Shown piece by piece: positions 11,691 to 24,833 of a stretch of DNA of 64,000 bases. The stretch comes from Hydractinia symbiolongicarpus. Taxonomy: Eukaryota; Cnidaria; Hydrozoa; Anthoathecata; Hydractiniidae. The translations under genes were made by a program, and so were the position numbers. Numbering within the stretch: position 1 is the stretch's first letter; each line of letters opens with the position of its first letter. The stretch is from assembly GCF_029227915.1 (NCBI RefSeq), contig NC_079888.1, positions 20,688,001 through 20,752,000 of the forward strand. The letters run 5' to 3'. Below the pieces are notes generated by a model. It saw only the letters and a program-made list of their open reading frames with translations. It did no database searches and had not been told where the DNA came from.

Positions 11691-12064
11691 TCAAAAACTA
11701 CAATTCATTGACTTTCTAACGGTGTCAGTCTCTTTCACTTACAACGGTTTGGTCACAAATACGTACCAAGATGTATTTAGCGATATTTTTCTGATATTAC
11801 TAGGTTGCGTCGCTTTTAGCTATGAAACGATTGACTGTGGGACGTAATTGAACTAACTTTGGACTGTCTCCTGATAAATGTGATAAGGGAGACAATTGGA
11901 CTCCAAGAAATAACATTCTTGTTAACTTGACATGATTGCCGAAACTCAGCGATTACACTGGGCTCTGTGGTAGCGCTTCATTTAAGAATTAAGTTAAAAA
12001 AAGTCATTTTTTTATTGTGGGACCAATCCTAGCCGTTATCGCGCGCTAAAGAAATAGCGACAGT
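11690..12064 (+). repeat. Satellite monomer M32 (GGGACGTAATTG subtype)
   Basis: This monomer shares CTCTTTCACTTAC, GGGACGTAATTGAAC, CTGTCTCCTGAT and GATAAGGGAGAC with those at 1122 and 19221. Its right half is also the start of the next four-monomer duplication. Confidence 0.85.
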
Positions 12065-14850
12065 TTCAAGAACTACATTTCATTGACTTTCTAACGGTGT
12101 CAGTCCGTTTGAGTTACAACGGTTGGGTCACATATTCGTACCAACATGTATTTAGCGATATTTTTCTGATATTACCAGGTTGCATCGCTTTTAACTATGA
12201 AACGATTGACTGTGGGACTTAATTGAGCTAACTTTAGACTGTGACCTGATAAATGTGATAAATGAGACAATTGGACTCCAAAAAATAACATTCTTGTTAA
12301 CTTGACGTGATTGCCGGAACTCAGCGATTACACTGGGCACTGTGGTAGCGCTTCATTTAAAAATTAAGCTAAAAAAAGTCATTTTTTTATTGTGGGACCA
12401 ATCCTAGCCATTATCGCGCGCTGAAGAAATAGCGACAGTTTCAAAAACTACATTTCATTGACTTTCTAACGGTGTCAGTCCTTTTGGGTTACAACGGTGG
12501 GGTAACATATTTGTACCAACATGTATTTAGCGATATTGTTCTGATATTACTAGGTTGCATGGCTTTTAACAATGAAACGATTGGCTGTGGGACTTAATTG
12601 AGCTAACTTTAGACTGTGACCTGATAAATGTGATAAATGAGACAATTGGACTCCAAGAATTAACATTCTTCTTAATTTAACGTGATTGCCGGAACTCAGC
12701 GATTACACTGGGCTCTGTGGTAGCGCTTCATTTAAGAATTAAGATAAAAAAGTCATTTTTTTATTGCGGGACCAATCCTAGCAATTATCTCGCGCTGAAG
12801 AAATAGCGGCAGTTTCAAAAACTACATTTCGTTGACTTTCTAACGGTGTCAGTCCGTTTGAGTTACAACGGTTGGGTCACATATTCGTACCAACATGTAT
12901 TTAGCGATATTTTTCTGATATTACCACGTTGCATCGCTTTTAACTATGAAACGATTGACTGTGGGACTTAATTGAGCTAACTTTAGACTGTGACCTGATA
13001 AATGTGATAAATGAGACAATTGGACTCCAAGAAAGAACATTCTTTTTAATTTGACATGATTGCCGAAACTCAGCGATTACACTGGGCTCTGTGGTAGCGC
13101 TTCATTTAAGAATTAAGTTAAAAATAGTTGTTTTTTTATTGTGGGACCAATCCTAGACGTTATCGCGCGCTCAGAAAATAGCGACAGTTTCAAAAACTAC
13201 ATTTCATTGTCTTTCTAACGGTGTCAGTCAGTTTGAGTTTCAACGGTTGTGTCACACATTCGTACCAACATGTATTTAGCGATATTTTTCTGATATTACT
13301 AGGTTGCATCGCTTTTAACAATGAAACAATTGACTGTGGGACTTAATTGAGCTAACTTTGGAATGTCACCTGATAAATGTGATAAATGAGACAATTGGAC
13401 TCCAAGAAATAACATTCTTGTTAACTTGACATGATTGCCGAAACTCAGCGATTACACTGGGCTCTGTGGTAGCGCTTCATTTAAGAATTAAGTTAAAAAA
13501 AGTCATTTTTTTATTGTGGGACCAATCCTAGCCGTTATCGCGCGCTAAAGAAATAGCGACAGTTTCAAGAACTACATTTCATTGACTTTCTAACGGTGTC
13601 AGTCCGTTTGAGTTACAACGGTTGGGTCACATATTCGTACCAACATGTATTTAGCGATATTTTTCTGATATTACCAGGTTGCATCGCTTTTAACTATGAA
13701 ACGATTGACTGTGGGACTTAATTGAGCTAACTTTAGACTGTGACCTGATAAATGTGATAAATGAGACAATTGGACTCCAAAAAATAACATTCTTGTTAAC
13801 TTGACGTGATTGCCGGAACTCAGCGATTACACTGGGCACTGTGGTAGCGCTTCATTTAAAAATTAAGCTAAAAAAAGTCATTTTTTTATTGTGGGACCAA
13901 TCCTAGCCATTATCGCGCGCTGAAGAAATAGCGACAGTTTCAAAAACTACATTTTATTGACTTTCTAACGGTGTCAGTCCGTTTGGGTTACAACGGTGGG
14001 GTAACATATTTGTACCAACATGTATTTAGCGATATTTTTCTGATATTACTAGGTTGCATGGCTTTTAACAATGAAACGATTGGCTGTGGGACTTAATTGA
14101 GCTAACTTTAGACTGTGACCTGATAAATGTGATAAATGAGACAATTGGACTCCAAGAATTAACATTCTTCTTAATTTAACGTGATTGCCGGAACTCAGCG
14201 ATTACACTGGGCTCTGTGGTAGCGCTTCATTTAAGAATTAAGATAAAAAAGTCATTTTTTTATTGCGGGACCAATCCTAGCAATTATCTCGCGCTGAAGA
14301 AATAGCGGCAGTTTCAAAAACTACATTTCGTTGACTTTCTAACGGTGTCAGCCCATTTGAGTTACAACGGTTGGGTCACATATTCGTACCAACATGTATT
14401 TAGCGATATTTTTCTGATATTACCACGTTGCATCGCTTTTAACTATGAAACGATTGACTGTGGGACTTAATTGAGCTAACTTTAGACTGTGACCTGATAA
14501 ATGTGATAAATGAGACAATTGGACTCCAAGAAAGAACATTCTTTTTAATTTGACATGATTGCCGAAACTCAGCGATTACACTGGGCTCTGTGGTAGCGCT
14601 TCATTTAAGAATTAAGTTAAAAATAGTCGTTTTTTTATTGTGGGACCAATCCTAGACGTTATCGCGCGCTGAGAAAATAGCGACAGTTTCAAAAACTACA
14701 TTTCATTGTCTTTCTAACGGTGTCAGTCCGTTTGAGTTTCAACGGTTGTGTCACATATTCGTACCAACATGTATTTAGCGATATTTTTCTGATATTACTA
14801 GGTTGCATCGCTTTTAACAATGAAACAATTGACTGTGGGACTTAATTGAA
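11900..14850 (+). repeat. Four-monomer tandem duplication, period 1499 bp
   Basis: About 11900-13350 matches about 13399-14850. Monomer starts pair at a constant 1499 bp: 12065/13564, 12440/13939, 12814/14313, 13189/14688. Rare shared markers are CGATTGGCTGTGG, AGAATTAACATTC, ATTTAACGTG and ATTACCACGTTGC. The copies differ by few substitutions (for example GTCAGTCCG versus GTCAGCCCA near 12850/14350), so this looks like one of the more recent events. Confidence 0.88.
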
Positions 14851-16577
14851 CTAACTTTGGACTGTGACCTGATAAATGTGAAAAATAAGATAATTGGACT
14901 CCAAGAAATAACATTCTTCATAATTTGACGTGATTCCCGGAACTCAGCGATTACACTGGCCGCTGGGGTAGCGCTTCATTTAAGGGTTTAGATAAATAAG
15001 TCATTTTTTACTGTGGGACCAATCCTATCCGCTTTCGCGCGCTGAAGAAATAGCTACAGTTTCAAAAACTACATTTCATTGACTTTCTAACGGTGTCAGT
15101 CTCTTTCACTTACAACGGTTTGGTCACAAATACGTACCAACATGTATTTAGCGATATTTTTCTGATATTACTAGGTTGCGTCGCTTTTAGCTATGAAACG
15201 ATTGACTGTGGGACTTAATTGAACTAACTTTGGACTGTGACCTGATAAATGTGATAAATGAGACAATTGGACTCCAAGAAATAACATTCTTGTTAATTTG
15301 ACGTGATTGCCGGAACTCAGCGATTACATTGGGAACTGTGGTAGCACTTCATTTAAAAATTAAGCAAAAAAAGTCATTTTTTTACTGTGGGACCTATCCT
15401 AGCTTAAAAATTAAGCTAAAAAAAGTCATTTTTTTACTGTCGGACCTATCCTAGCCGTTAGCGCGCGTTGTAGAAAAAGCGACAGTTTCAAAAACTGCAT
15501 TTCATTGACTTTCTAACGGTGTCAGTCCGTTTGAGTTACAACGGTTGGGTCACATATTCGTACCAACATGTATTTAGCGATATTTTTCTGATATTACTAG
15601 GTTGCATCGCTTTTAACTATGAAACGAATGACTGTGGGACTTATTTGAGCTAACTTTGGACTGTCACCTGATAAATGTGATAAAGGAGACAATTGGACTC
15701 CAAGAAAAAACATTCTTCTTAATTTGACATGATTGCCGAAACTCAGCGATTACACTCGGCTCTGTGGTAGCGCTTCATTTAGAAATTATGATAAAAAAGT
15801 CATTTTTTTATTGCGGGACCAATCCTAGCCATTATCGCGCGCTGAGGAAATAGCGACAGTTTCAAAAACTACCTTTCATTGACTTTCTAACGGTGTCAGT
15901 CCGTTTGAGTTACAACGGTTGTGTCACATATTCGTACCAACATGTATTTTGCGATATTTTCTGGATATTACTAGGTTGCATCGCTTTTAACAATGAAACG
16001 TTGACTGTGGGACTTAATTGAACTAACTTTGGACTGTGACCTGATAAATGTGATAAATGAGACAATTGCACTCCAAGAAATAACATTCTTCTTAATTTGA
16101 CGTGATTGCTGGAACTCAGCGATTACACTGGGCTCTGTGGTAGCGCTTCATTTAAGAATTAAGATAAAAAGTCATTTTTTTATTGTGGGACCATTTCTAG
16201 CCAATATCTCGCGCTGAAGAAATAGCGACAGTTTCAAAAACTACATCTCATTGACTTTCTAACAGTGTCAGTCCGTTTGAGTAACAACGGTTGGGTCACA
16301 TATTAGTACCAACATGTATTTAGCGATATTTTTTTGATATTACTAGGTTGCATCGCTTTTAACAATGAAACGTTGACTGTGGGACTTAATTGAACTAACT
16401 TTGGACTGTGACCTGATAAATGTGATAAATGAGACAATTGGACTCCAAGAAATAACATTCTTGTTAATTTGACGTGATTGCCGGAACTCAGCGATTACAC
16501 TGGGCACTGTGGTAGCAGTTCATTTAAAAATTAGGCAAAAAAAAGTCATTTTTTTACTGTGGGACCTATCCTAGCCA
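14688..16577 (+). repeat. Five-monomer block matching 5611-7500 (offset 9077 bp)
   Basis: Starts 14688, 15061, 15487, 15861 and 16233 equal 5611, 5984, 6410, 6784 and 7156 plus exactly 9077. Shared marks include GATTCCC, the 52-bp duplication and AAACTGCATTTC. The identical offset over about 1.9 kb means no net indel since the copies separated. The match ends where this copy has an extra two-monomer duplication. Confidence 0.88.
15353..15455 (+). repeat. 52-bp sub-monomer tandem duplication (copy 3)
   Basis: Third occurrence of the internal 52-bp duplication, 9077 bp from copy 1 and 7531 bp from copy 2, again with CTGTCGG in the second unit. It gives a 426-bp monomer (15061-15486). Confidence 0.9.
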
Positions 16578-17352
16578 TTATCGCGCGCTGAGGAAAGAGC
16601 GACAGTTTCAAAAACTACCTTTCATTGACTTTCTAACGGTGTCAGTCCGTTTGAGTTACAACGGTTGTGTCACATATTCGTACCAACATGTATTTAGCGA
16701 TATTTTCTGGATATTACTAGGTTGCATCGCTTTTAACAATGAAACGTTGACTGTGGGACTTAATTGAACTAACTTTGGACTGTGACCTGATAAATGTGAT
16801 AAATGAGACAATTGGACTCCAAGAAATAACATTCTTCTTAATTTGACGTGATTGCCGGAACTCAGCGATTACACTGGGCTCTGTGGTAGCGCTTCATTTA
16901 AGAATTAAGATAAAAAGTCATTTTTTTATTGTGGGACCATTTCTAGCCAATATCTCGCGCTGAAGAAATAGCGACAGTTTTAAAAACTACATTTCATTGA
17001 CTTTCTAACAGTGTCAGTCCGTTTGAGTAACAACGGTTGGGTCACATATTAGTACCAACATGTATTTAGCGATATTTTTTTGATATTACTAGGTTGCATC
17101 GCTTTTAACAATGAAACGTTGACTGTGGGACTTAATTAAACTAACTTTGGACTGTGACCTGATAAATGTGATAAATGAGACAATTGGACTCCAAGAAATA
17201 ACATTCTTGTTAATTTGACGTGATTGCCGGAACTCAGCGATTACACTGGGCACTGTGGTAGCAGTTCATTTAAAAATTAAGCAAAAAAAAGTCATTTTTT
17301 TACTGTGGAACCTATCCTAGCCGTTAGCGCGCGTTGAAGAAAAAGCGACAGT
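15861..17352 (+). repeat. Two-monomer tandem duplication, period 746 bp
   Basis: Monomers at 15861 and 16233 are repeated at 16607 and 16979. Both pairs have AAACTACCTTTC, GATATTTTCTGG, GGGACCATTTCTAGCC and AACAGTGTCAG. This inserted 746 bp accounts exactly for the change of offset to the 7.9-10.4 kb region from 7531 to 8277. Small private changes (GAAAGAGCG at 16593, AATTAAAC at 17135) came afterwards. Confidence 0.87.
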
Positions 17353-18740
17353 TTCAAAAACTACATTTCATTGACTTTCTAACGGTGCCAGTCCGTTTGA
17401 GTTACAACGGTTGGGTCACATATTCGTACCAACATTTATTTAGCGATATTTTTTCTGATATTACCAGGTTGCATCGTTTTTAACTATGAAACGTTGACTG
17501 TGGGACTTAATTGAACTAACTTTGGACTGTGACCTGATAAATGTGATAAATGAGACAATTGGACACCAAGAAATAACTTTCTTCTTAATTTGACATGATT
17601 GACGAAACTCAGCGATTACACTGGGCTCTGTGGTAGCGCTTCATTTAAGAATTAAGTTAAAAAAAGTCGTTTTTTTATTGTGGGACCAATCCTAGACGTT
17701 ATCGCGCGCTGAGGAAATAGCGACAGTTTCAAAAACTACATTTCATTGTCTTTCTAACGGTGTCCGTCCGTTTGAGTTTCAACGGTTGTGTCACATATTC
17801 GTACCAACATGTATTTAGCGATTTTCTTTTTATATTACTAGGTTGCATCGCTTTTAACAATGAAACAATTGACTGTGGGACTTAATTGAACTAACTTTGG
17901 ACTGTGACCTGATAAATGTGAAAAAAGAGATAATTGGACTCCAAGAAATAACATTCTTCATAATTTGACGTGATTGCCGGAACTCAGCGATTACACTGGC
18001 CGCTGGGGTAGCGCTTCATTTAAGGGTTTAGATAAATAAGTCATTTTTTACTGTGGGACCAATCCTATCCGTTTTCGCGCGCTGAAGAAATAGCTACAGT
18101 TTCAAAAACTACATTTCATTGACTTTCTAACGGTGTCAGTCTCTTTCACTTACAACGGTTTGGTCACAAATACGTACCAACATGTATTTAGCGATATTTT
18201 TCTGATATTACTAGGTTGCGTCACTTTTAGCTATGAAACGATTGACTGTGGGACTTAATTGAACTAACTTTGGACTGTGACCTGATAAATGTGATAAATG
18301 AGACAATTGGACTCCAAGAAATACCATTCTTGTTAATTTGACGTGATTGCCGGAACTCAGCGATTACATTGGGCACTGTGGTAGCACTTCATTTAAAAAT
18401 TAAGCAAAAAAAGTCATTTCTTTACTGTGGGACCTATCCTAGCCGTTAGCGCGCGTTGAAGAAAAAGCAACAGTTTCAAAAACTACATTTCATTGACTTT
18501 CTAACGGTGTCAGTCCGTTTGAGTTACAACGGTTGGGTCACATATTCTTACCAACATGTATTTAGCGATATTTTTCTGATATTACCAGGTTGCATCGTTT
18601 TTTACTATGAAACGTGACTGTGGGACTTAATTGAACTAACTTTGGACTGTGACCTGATAAATGTGAAAAATGAGATAATTCGACTCCAAGAAATTGCGTT
18701 CTTCTTAATTTGACGTGATTGCCGGAACTCAGCGATTACA
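17353..18740 (+). repeat. Four-monomer block matching 9076-10463 (offset 8277 bp)
   Basis: Starts 17353, 17728, 18101 and 18475 equal 9076, 9451, 9824 and 10198 plus 8277. Shared rare features are GATTGACGAAAC, GCGATTTTCTTTTTATATT, ATACCATTC, TCATTTCTTTACTG and CGTTTTTTACTATG. The match stops in the fourth monomer near 18740, where this copy switches to GGGCTCTGTGG and the other has GGCCGCTGGGG. Confidence 0.85.
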
Positions 18741-19970
18741 CTGGGCTCTGTGGTAGCGCTTCATTTAAGAATTAAGTTAAAAAAAGTCGTTTTTTTATTG
18801 TGGGACTAATCCTAGACGTTATCGCACGCTGAGGAAATAGCGACAGTTTCAAAAACTACATTTCATTGTCTTTCTAACGGTGTCCGTCCGTTTGAGTTTC
18901 AACGGTTGTGTCACATATTCGTACCAACATGTATTTAGAGATTTTCTTTTTATATTACTAGGTTGCATCGCTTTTAACAATGAAACAATTGACTGTGGGA
19001 CTTAATTGAACTAACTTTGGACTGTGACCTGATAAATGTGAAAAAAGAGATAATTGGACTCCAAGAAATAACATTCTTCATAATTTGACGTGATTGCCGG
19101 AAGTCAGCGATTACACTGGCCGCTGGGGTAGCGCTTCATTTAAGGGTTTAGATAAATAAGTCATTTTTTACTGTGGGACCAATCCTATCCGTTTTCGCGC
19201 GCTGAAGAAATAGCGACAGTTTCAAAAACTACATTTCATTGACTTTCTAACGGTGTCAGTCTTTTTCACTTACAACGGTTTGGTCACAAATACCTACCAA
19301 CATGTATTTAGCGATATTTTTCTGATATTACTAGGTTGCGTCGCTTTTAGCTATGAAACGATTGACTGTGGGACGTAATTGAACTAACTTTGGACTGTCT
19401 CCTGATAAATGTGATAAGGGAGACAATTGGACTCCAAGAAATAACATTCTTGTTAACTTGACATGATTGCCGAAACTCAGTGATTACACTGGGCTCTGTG
19501 GTAGCGCTTCATTTAAGAATTAAGATAAAAAAAAGTCATTTTTTTATTGTGGGACCAATCCTAGCCGTTATCGCGCGCTAAAGAAATAGCGACAGTTTCA
19601 AGAACTACATTTCATTGACTTTCTAACGGTGTCAGTCCGTTTGAGTTACAACGGTTGGGTCACATATTCGTACAAACATGTATTTAGCGATATTTTTCTG
19701 ATATTACCAGGTTGCATCGCTTTTAACTATGAAACGATTGACTGTGGGACTTAATTGAGCTAACTTTGGACTGTCACATGAAAAATGTGATAAATGAGAC
19801 AATTGGACTCCAAGAAAAAACATTCTTCTTAATTTGACATGATTGCCGGAACTCAGCGATTACACTGGGCTTTGTGGTAGCGCTTCATTTAAGAATTAAG
19901 ATAAAAAAGTCATTTTTTTAATGTGGGACCAATCCTACCCGTTAGCGCGCGTTGAAGAAGAAGCGACAGT
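18740..19970 (+). repeat. Monomers M51-M53: local copy of 17728 followed by copy of 1122-1860
   Basis: M51 (18848) repeats M48 (17728) at 1120 bp, sharing GTGTCCGTCCG and the deleted GATTTTCTTTTTATATT middle (here AGAGATTTT). M52 and M53 (19221, 19597) pair with 1122 and 1497 at about 18100 bp, sharing GGGACGTAATTG, CTGTCTCC and the unusual CACATGAAAAATGTG. Confidence 0.78.
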
Positions 19971-21990
19971 TTCAAAAACTACATTTCATTGACTTTCTAA
20001 CGGTGTCAGTCCGTTTGAGTTACAACGGTTGGGTCACATATTCGTACCAACATGTATTTAGCGATATTTTTCTGATATTACTAGGTTGCATTGCTTTTAA
20101 CTATGAAAAGATTGACTGTCGGACTTAATTGAGCTAACTTTGGACTGTCACCTGATAAATGTGATAAAAGAGACAATTGGACTCCAAGAAAAAACATTCT
20201 TCTTAATTTGAAATGATTGCCGGAACTCAGCGATTACACTGGGCTCTGTGGTAGCGCTTCATTTAAGAATTAAGATAAAAAAGTCATTTTTTTATTGTGG
20301 GACCAATCCTACCCGTTATCGCGCGCTGAAGAAATAGCGACAGTTTCAAAAACTACATTTCATTGACTTTCTAACGGTGTCAGTCCGTTTGGGTTACAAC
20401 GGTTGCGTCACATATTCGTACCAACATGTATTTAGCGATATTTTTCTGATATTACTAGGTTTCATGGCTTTTAACAATGAAACGAGTGACTGTGGGACTT
20501 AATTGAGCTAACTTTAGACTGTGACCTGATAAATGTGATAAATGAGACAATTGGACTCCAAAAAATAACATTCTTGTTAACTTGACGTGATTGCCGGAAC
20601 TCAGCGATTACACTGGGCACTGTGGTAGCGCTTCATTAAAAAATTAAGCTAAAAAAAGTCATTTTTTTACTGTGGGACTTATCCTAGCCGTAACGCGCGT
20701 TGAAGAAAAAGCGACAGTTTCAAAAACTACATTTCATGGACTTTCTAACGGTGTCAGTCCGTTTGAGTTACAACGGTTTGGTCACATATTCGTACCAACA
20801 TGTATTTAGCGATATTTTTCTGATATTACTAGGTTGCTTTGCTTTTAACTATGAAAAGATTGACTGTGGGACTTAATTGAGCTAACTTTGGACTGTCACC
20901 TGATAAATGTGATAAAAGAGACAATTGACTCCAAGAAAAAACATTCTTCTTAATTTGACATTATTGCCGAAACTCAGCGATTACACTAGGCTCTGTGGTA
21001 GCGCTTCATTTAAGAATTATGATAAAAAAAGTCATTTTTTTATTGTGGGACCAATCCTAGCCGTTATCGCGCGCTGAAGAAATAGCGACAGTTTCAAAAA
21101 CTACATTTCATTGACTTTCTAACGGTGTCAGTCCGTTTGGGTTACAGCGGTGGGGTAACATATTTGTACCAACATGTATTTAGCGATATTTTTCTGATAT
21201 TACTAGGTTGCATGGCTTTTAACAATGAAACGATTGACTGTGGGACTTAATTGAGCTAACTTTAGACTGTGACCTGATAAATGTGATAAATGAGACAATT
21301 GGACTCCAAGAAATAACATTCTTCTTAATTTGACGTGATTGCCGGAACTCAGCGAATACACTGGGCTCTGTGGTAGCGCTTCATTTAAGAATTAAGATAA
21401 AAAAGTCATTTTTTTATTGCGGGAGCAATCCTAGCAATTATCTCGCGCTGAAGAAATAGCGGCAGTTTCAAAAACTACATTTCGTTGACTTTCTAACGGT
21501 GTCAGCCCGTTTGAGTTACAACGGTTGGGTCACATATTCGTACCAACATGTATTTAGCGATATTTTTGTGATATTACCAGGTTGCATCGCTTTTAACTAT
21601 GAAACGATTGACTGTGGGACTTAATTGAGCTAACTTTGGACTGTCACCTGATAAATGTGATAAATGAGACAATTGGACTCCAAGAAAAAACATTCTTCTT
21701 AATTTGACATGATTGCCGGAACTCAGCGATTACACTGGGCTCTGTGGTAGCGCTTCATTTAAGAATTAAGATAAAAAAGTCATTTTTTTATTGTGGGACC
21801 AATCCTACCCGTTATCGCGCGCTGAAGAAATAGCGAGAGTTTCAAAAACTACATTTCATTGACTTTCTAACGGTGTTAGTCCGTTTGGGTTACAACGGTT
21901 GGGTAACATATTTGTACCAACATGTATTTAGCGATATTTTTCTGATAATACTAGGTTGCATGGCTTTTAACAATGAAAAGATTGACTGTG
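19971..21990 (+). repeat. Satellite monomers M54-M59, mixed mosaics
   Basis: Starts at 19971, 20345, 20719, 21093, 21467 and 21841. M55, M57 and M59 have the GCATGGCTTTTAACAATG middle otherwise confined to the first 15 kb; M54 and M56 have TTGCTTTTAACTATGAAAAG. Right ends alternate between A-type and the C-type (GGGACTTATCC, GCGCGTTGAAG). I see no clean higher-order period and no non-satellite sequence. Confidence 0.85.
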
Positions 21991-23980
21991 GGACTTTATT
22001 GAGCTAACTTTGGACTGTCACCTGATAAATGTGATAAAAGAGACAATTGGACTCCAAGAAAAAACATTCTTCTTAATTTGACATTATTGCCAAAACTCAG
22101 CGATTACACTGGGCTCTGTGGTAGCGCTTCATTTAAGAATTATAATAAAAAAAGTCATTTTTTTATTGTGGGACCAATCCTAGCCATTATCCTGCGCTGA
22201 GGAAATAGCGACAGTTTCAAAAACTACATTTCATTGACTTTCTGACGGTGTCAGTCCGTTTGAGTTTCAACGGTTGTGTCACATATTCGTACCAATATGT
22301 ATTTAGCGATATTTTTCTGATGTTACTAGGTTGCATCGCTTTTAACAATGAAACGATTGACTGTGGGACTTAATTGAGCTAACTTTGGACTGTCACCTGA
22401 TAAATGTGATAAATGAGACAATTGGACTCCAAGAAATAGCATTCTTCTTAATTTGACGTGATTGCCGGAACTCAGCGATTACACTGGGCACTACGGTAGC
22501 GCTTCATTTAAGAATTATGATAAAAAAAGTCATTTTTTTATTGTGGGACCAATCCTAGCCGTTATCGCGCGCTAAAGAAATAGCGACAGTTTCAAGAGCT
22601 ACATTTCATTGACTTTCTAACGGTGTCAGTCCGTTTGAGTTACAACGGTTGGGTCACATATTCGTACCAACATGTATTTAGCGATATTTTTTTGATATTA
22701 CTAGGTTGCATCGCTTTTAACAATGAAACGTTGACTGTGGAACTTAATTGAACTAACTTTGGACTGTCACCTGATAAATGTGATAAAGGAGACAATTGGA
22801 CTCCAAGAAATAACATTCTTCTTAATTTGACATGATTGCCAGAACTCAGCGAAACCACTGGGCTCTGTGGTAGCGCTTCATTTAAGAATTAAGATAAAAA
22901 AAGTCATTTTTTTATTGTGGGACCAATCCTAGACGTTATCGCGCGCTGAGGAAATAGCGACAGTTTCAAAAACTACATTTCATAGACATTCTAAAAGTAT
23001 CAATCCGTTTGAGTTACAACGGTTGGGTCACATAATCGTACCAACATGTATTTAGCGATAATTTTCTGATATTACTAGGTTGCATCGCTTTTAACTATGA
23101 AAAGATTGACTGTGGGACTTAATTGAGCTAACTTTGGACTGTCACCTGATAAATGTGATAAAAGAGACAATTGGACTCCAAGAAAAAACATTCTTCTTAA
23201 TTTGACATTATTGCCGAAACTCAGCGATTACACTGGGCTCTGTGGTAGCGCTTCATTTAAGAATTATGATAAAAAAAGTCATTTTTTTATTGTGGGACCA
23301 ATCCTAGCCATTATCCTGCGCTGAGGAAATAGCGACAGTTTCAAAAACTACATTTCAATGACTTTCTAACGGTGTCAGTCCGTTTGAGTTTCAACGGTTG
23401 TGTCACATATTCGTACCAATATGTATTTAGCGATATTTTTCTGATGTTACTAGGTTGCATCGCTATTAACAATGAAACGATTGACTGTGGGACTTAATTG
23501 AGCTAACTTTGGACTGTCACCTGATAAATGTGATAAATGAGACAATTGGACTCCAAGAAATAGCATTCTTCTTAATTTGACGTGATTGCCGGAACTCAGC
23601 GATTACACTGGGCACTGTGGTAGCGCTTCATTTAAGAATTATGATAAAAAAAGTCATTTTTTTATTGTGGGACCAATCCTAGCCGTTATCGCGCGCTAAA
23701 GAAATAGCGACAGTTTCAAGAGCTACATTTCATTGACTTTCTAACGGTGTCAGTCCGTTTGAGTTACAACGGTTGGGTCACTTATTCGTACCAACATGTA
23801 TTTAGCGATATTTTTTTGATATTACTAGGTTGCATCGCTTTTAACAATGAAACGTTGACTGTGGAACTTAATTGAACTAACTTTGGACTGTGACCTGATA
23901 AATGTGATAAATGAGACAATTGGACTCCAAGAAATAACATTCTTCTTAATTTGACGTGATTGCCAGAACTCAGCGATACC
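21990..23980 (+). repeat. Three-monomer tandem duplication, period ~1124 bp
   Basis: About 21990-22850 matches about 23110-23980. Paired starts are 22216/23340 and 22591/23715. Both copies share CATTATCCTGCGC at the boundary, CCAATATG, CTGATGTTAC, AATAGCATTC and TTCAAGAGCTAC. The intervening monomer at 22965 carries the AAAAGTATCAATCC left tract. Confidence 0.8.
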
Positions 23981-24833
23981 ACTGGGCTCTGTGGTAGCGC
24001 TTCATTTAAGAATTAAGATAAAAAGTCATTTTTTTATTGTGGGACCAATCCTACCCGTTATTGCGCGCTGAAGAAATAGCGACAGTTTCAAAAACTACAT
24101 TTCATTGACTTTCTAACGGTGTCAGTCCGTTTGAGTTTCAACGGTTGTGTCACATATTCGTACCAACATGTATTTAGCGATATTTTTTTGATATTACTAG
24201 GTTGCATCGCTTTTAACAATGAAACGTTGACTGTGGGACTTAATTGAACTAACTTTGGACTGTGACCTGATAAATGTGATAAATGAGACAATTGGACTCC
24301 AACAAATAACATTCTTCTTAATTTGACGTGATTGCCGGAACTCAGCGATTACACTGGGCACTGTGGTAGCGCTTCATTTAAGAATTATGATAAAAAAAGT
24401 CATTTTTTTATTGTGGGACCAATCCTAGCCGTTATCGCGCGCTAAAGAAATAGCGACAGTTTCAAGAGCTACATTTTATTGACTTTCTAACGGTGTCAGT
24501 CCGTTTGAGTTACAACGGTTGGGTCACATATTCGTACCAACATGTATTTAGCGATATTTTTTTGATATTACTAGGTTGCATCGCTTTTAACAATGAAACG
24601 TTGACTGTGGAACTTAATTGAACTAACTTTGGACTGTGACCTGATAAATGTGATAAATGAGACAATTGGACTCCAAGAAATAACATTCTTCTTAATTTGA
24701 CGTGATTGCCGGAACTCAGCGATACCACTGGGCTCTGTGGTAGCGCTTCATTTAAGAATTAAGATAAAAAAGTCATTTTTTTATTGTGGGACCAATTCTA
24801 CCCGTTATCGCGCGCTGAAGAAATAGCGACAGT
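23715..24833 (+). repeat. Two-monomer repeat, period 746 bp
   Basis: The monomer at 23715 is repeated at 24461; both have TTCAAGAGCTAC, GTTGACTGTGGAAC and GCGATACCACTGG. The unit between them (24087) has the GAGTTTCAACGG, TTGTGTCAC left end. Confidence 0.78.
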
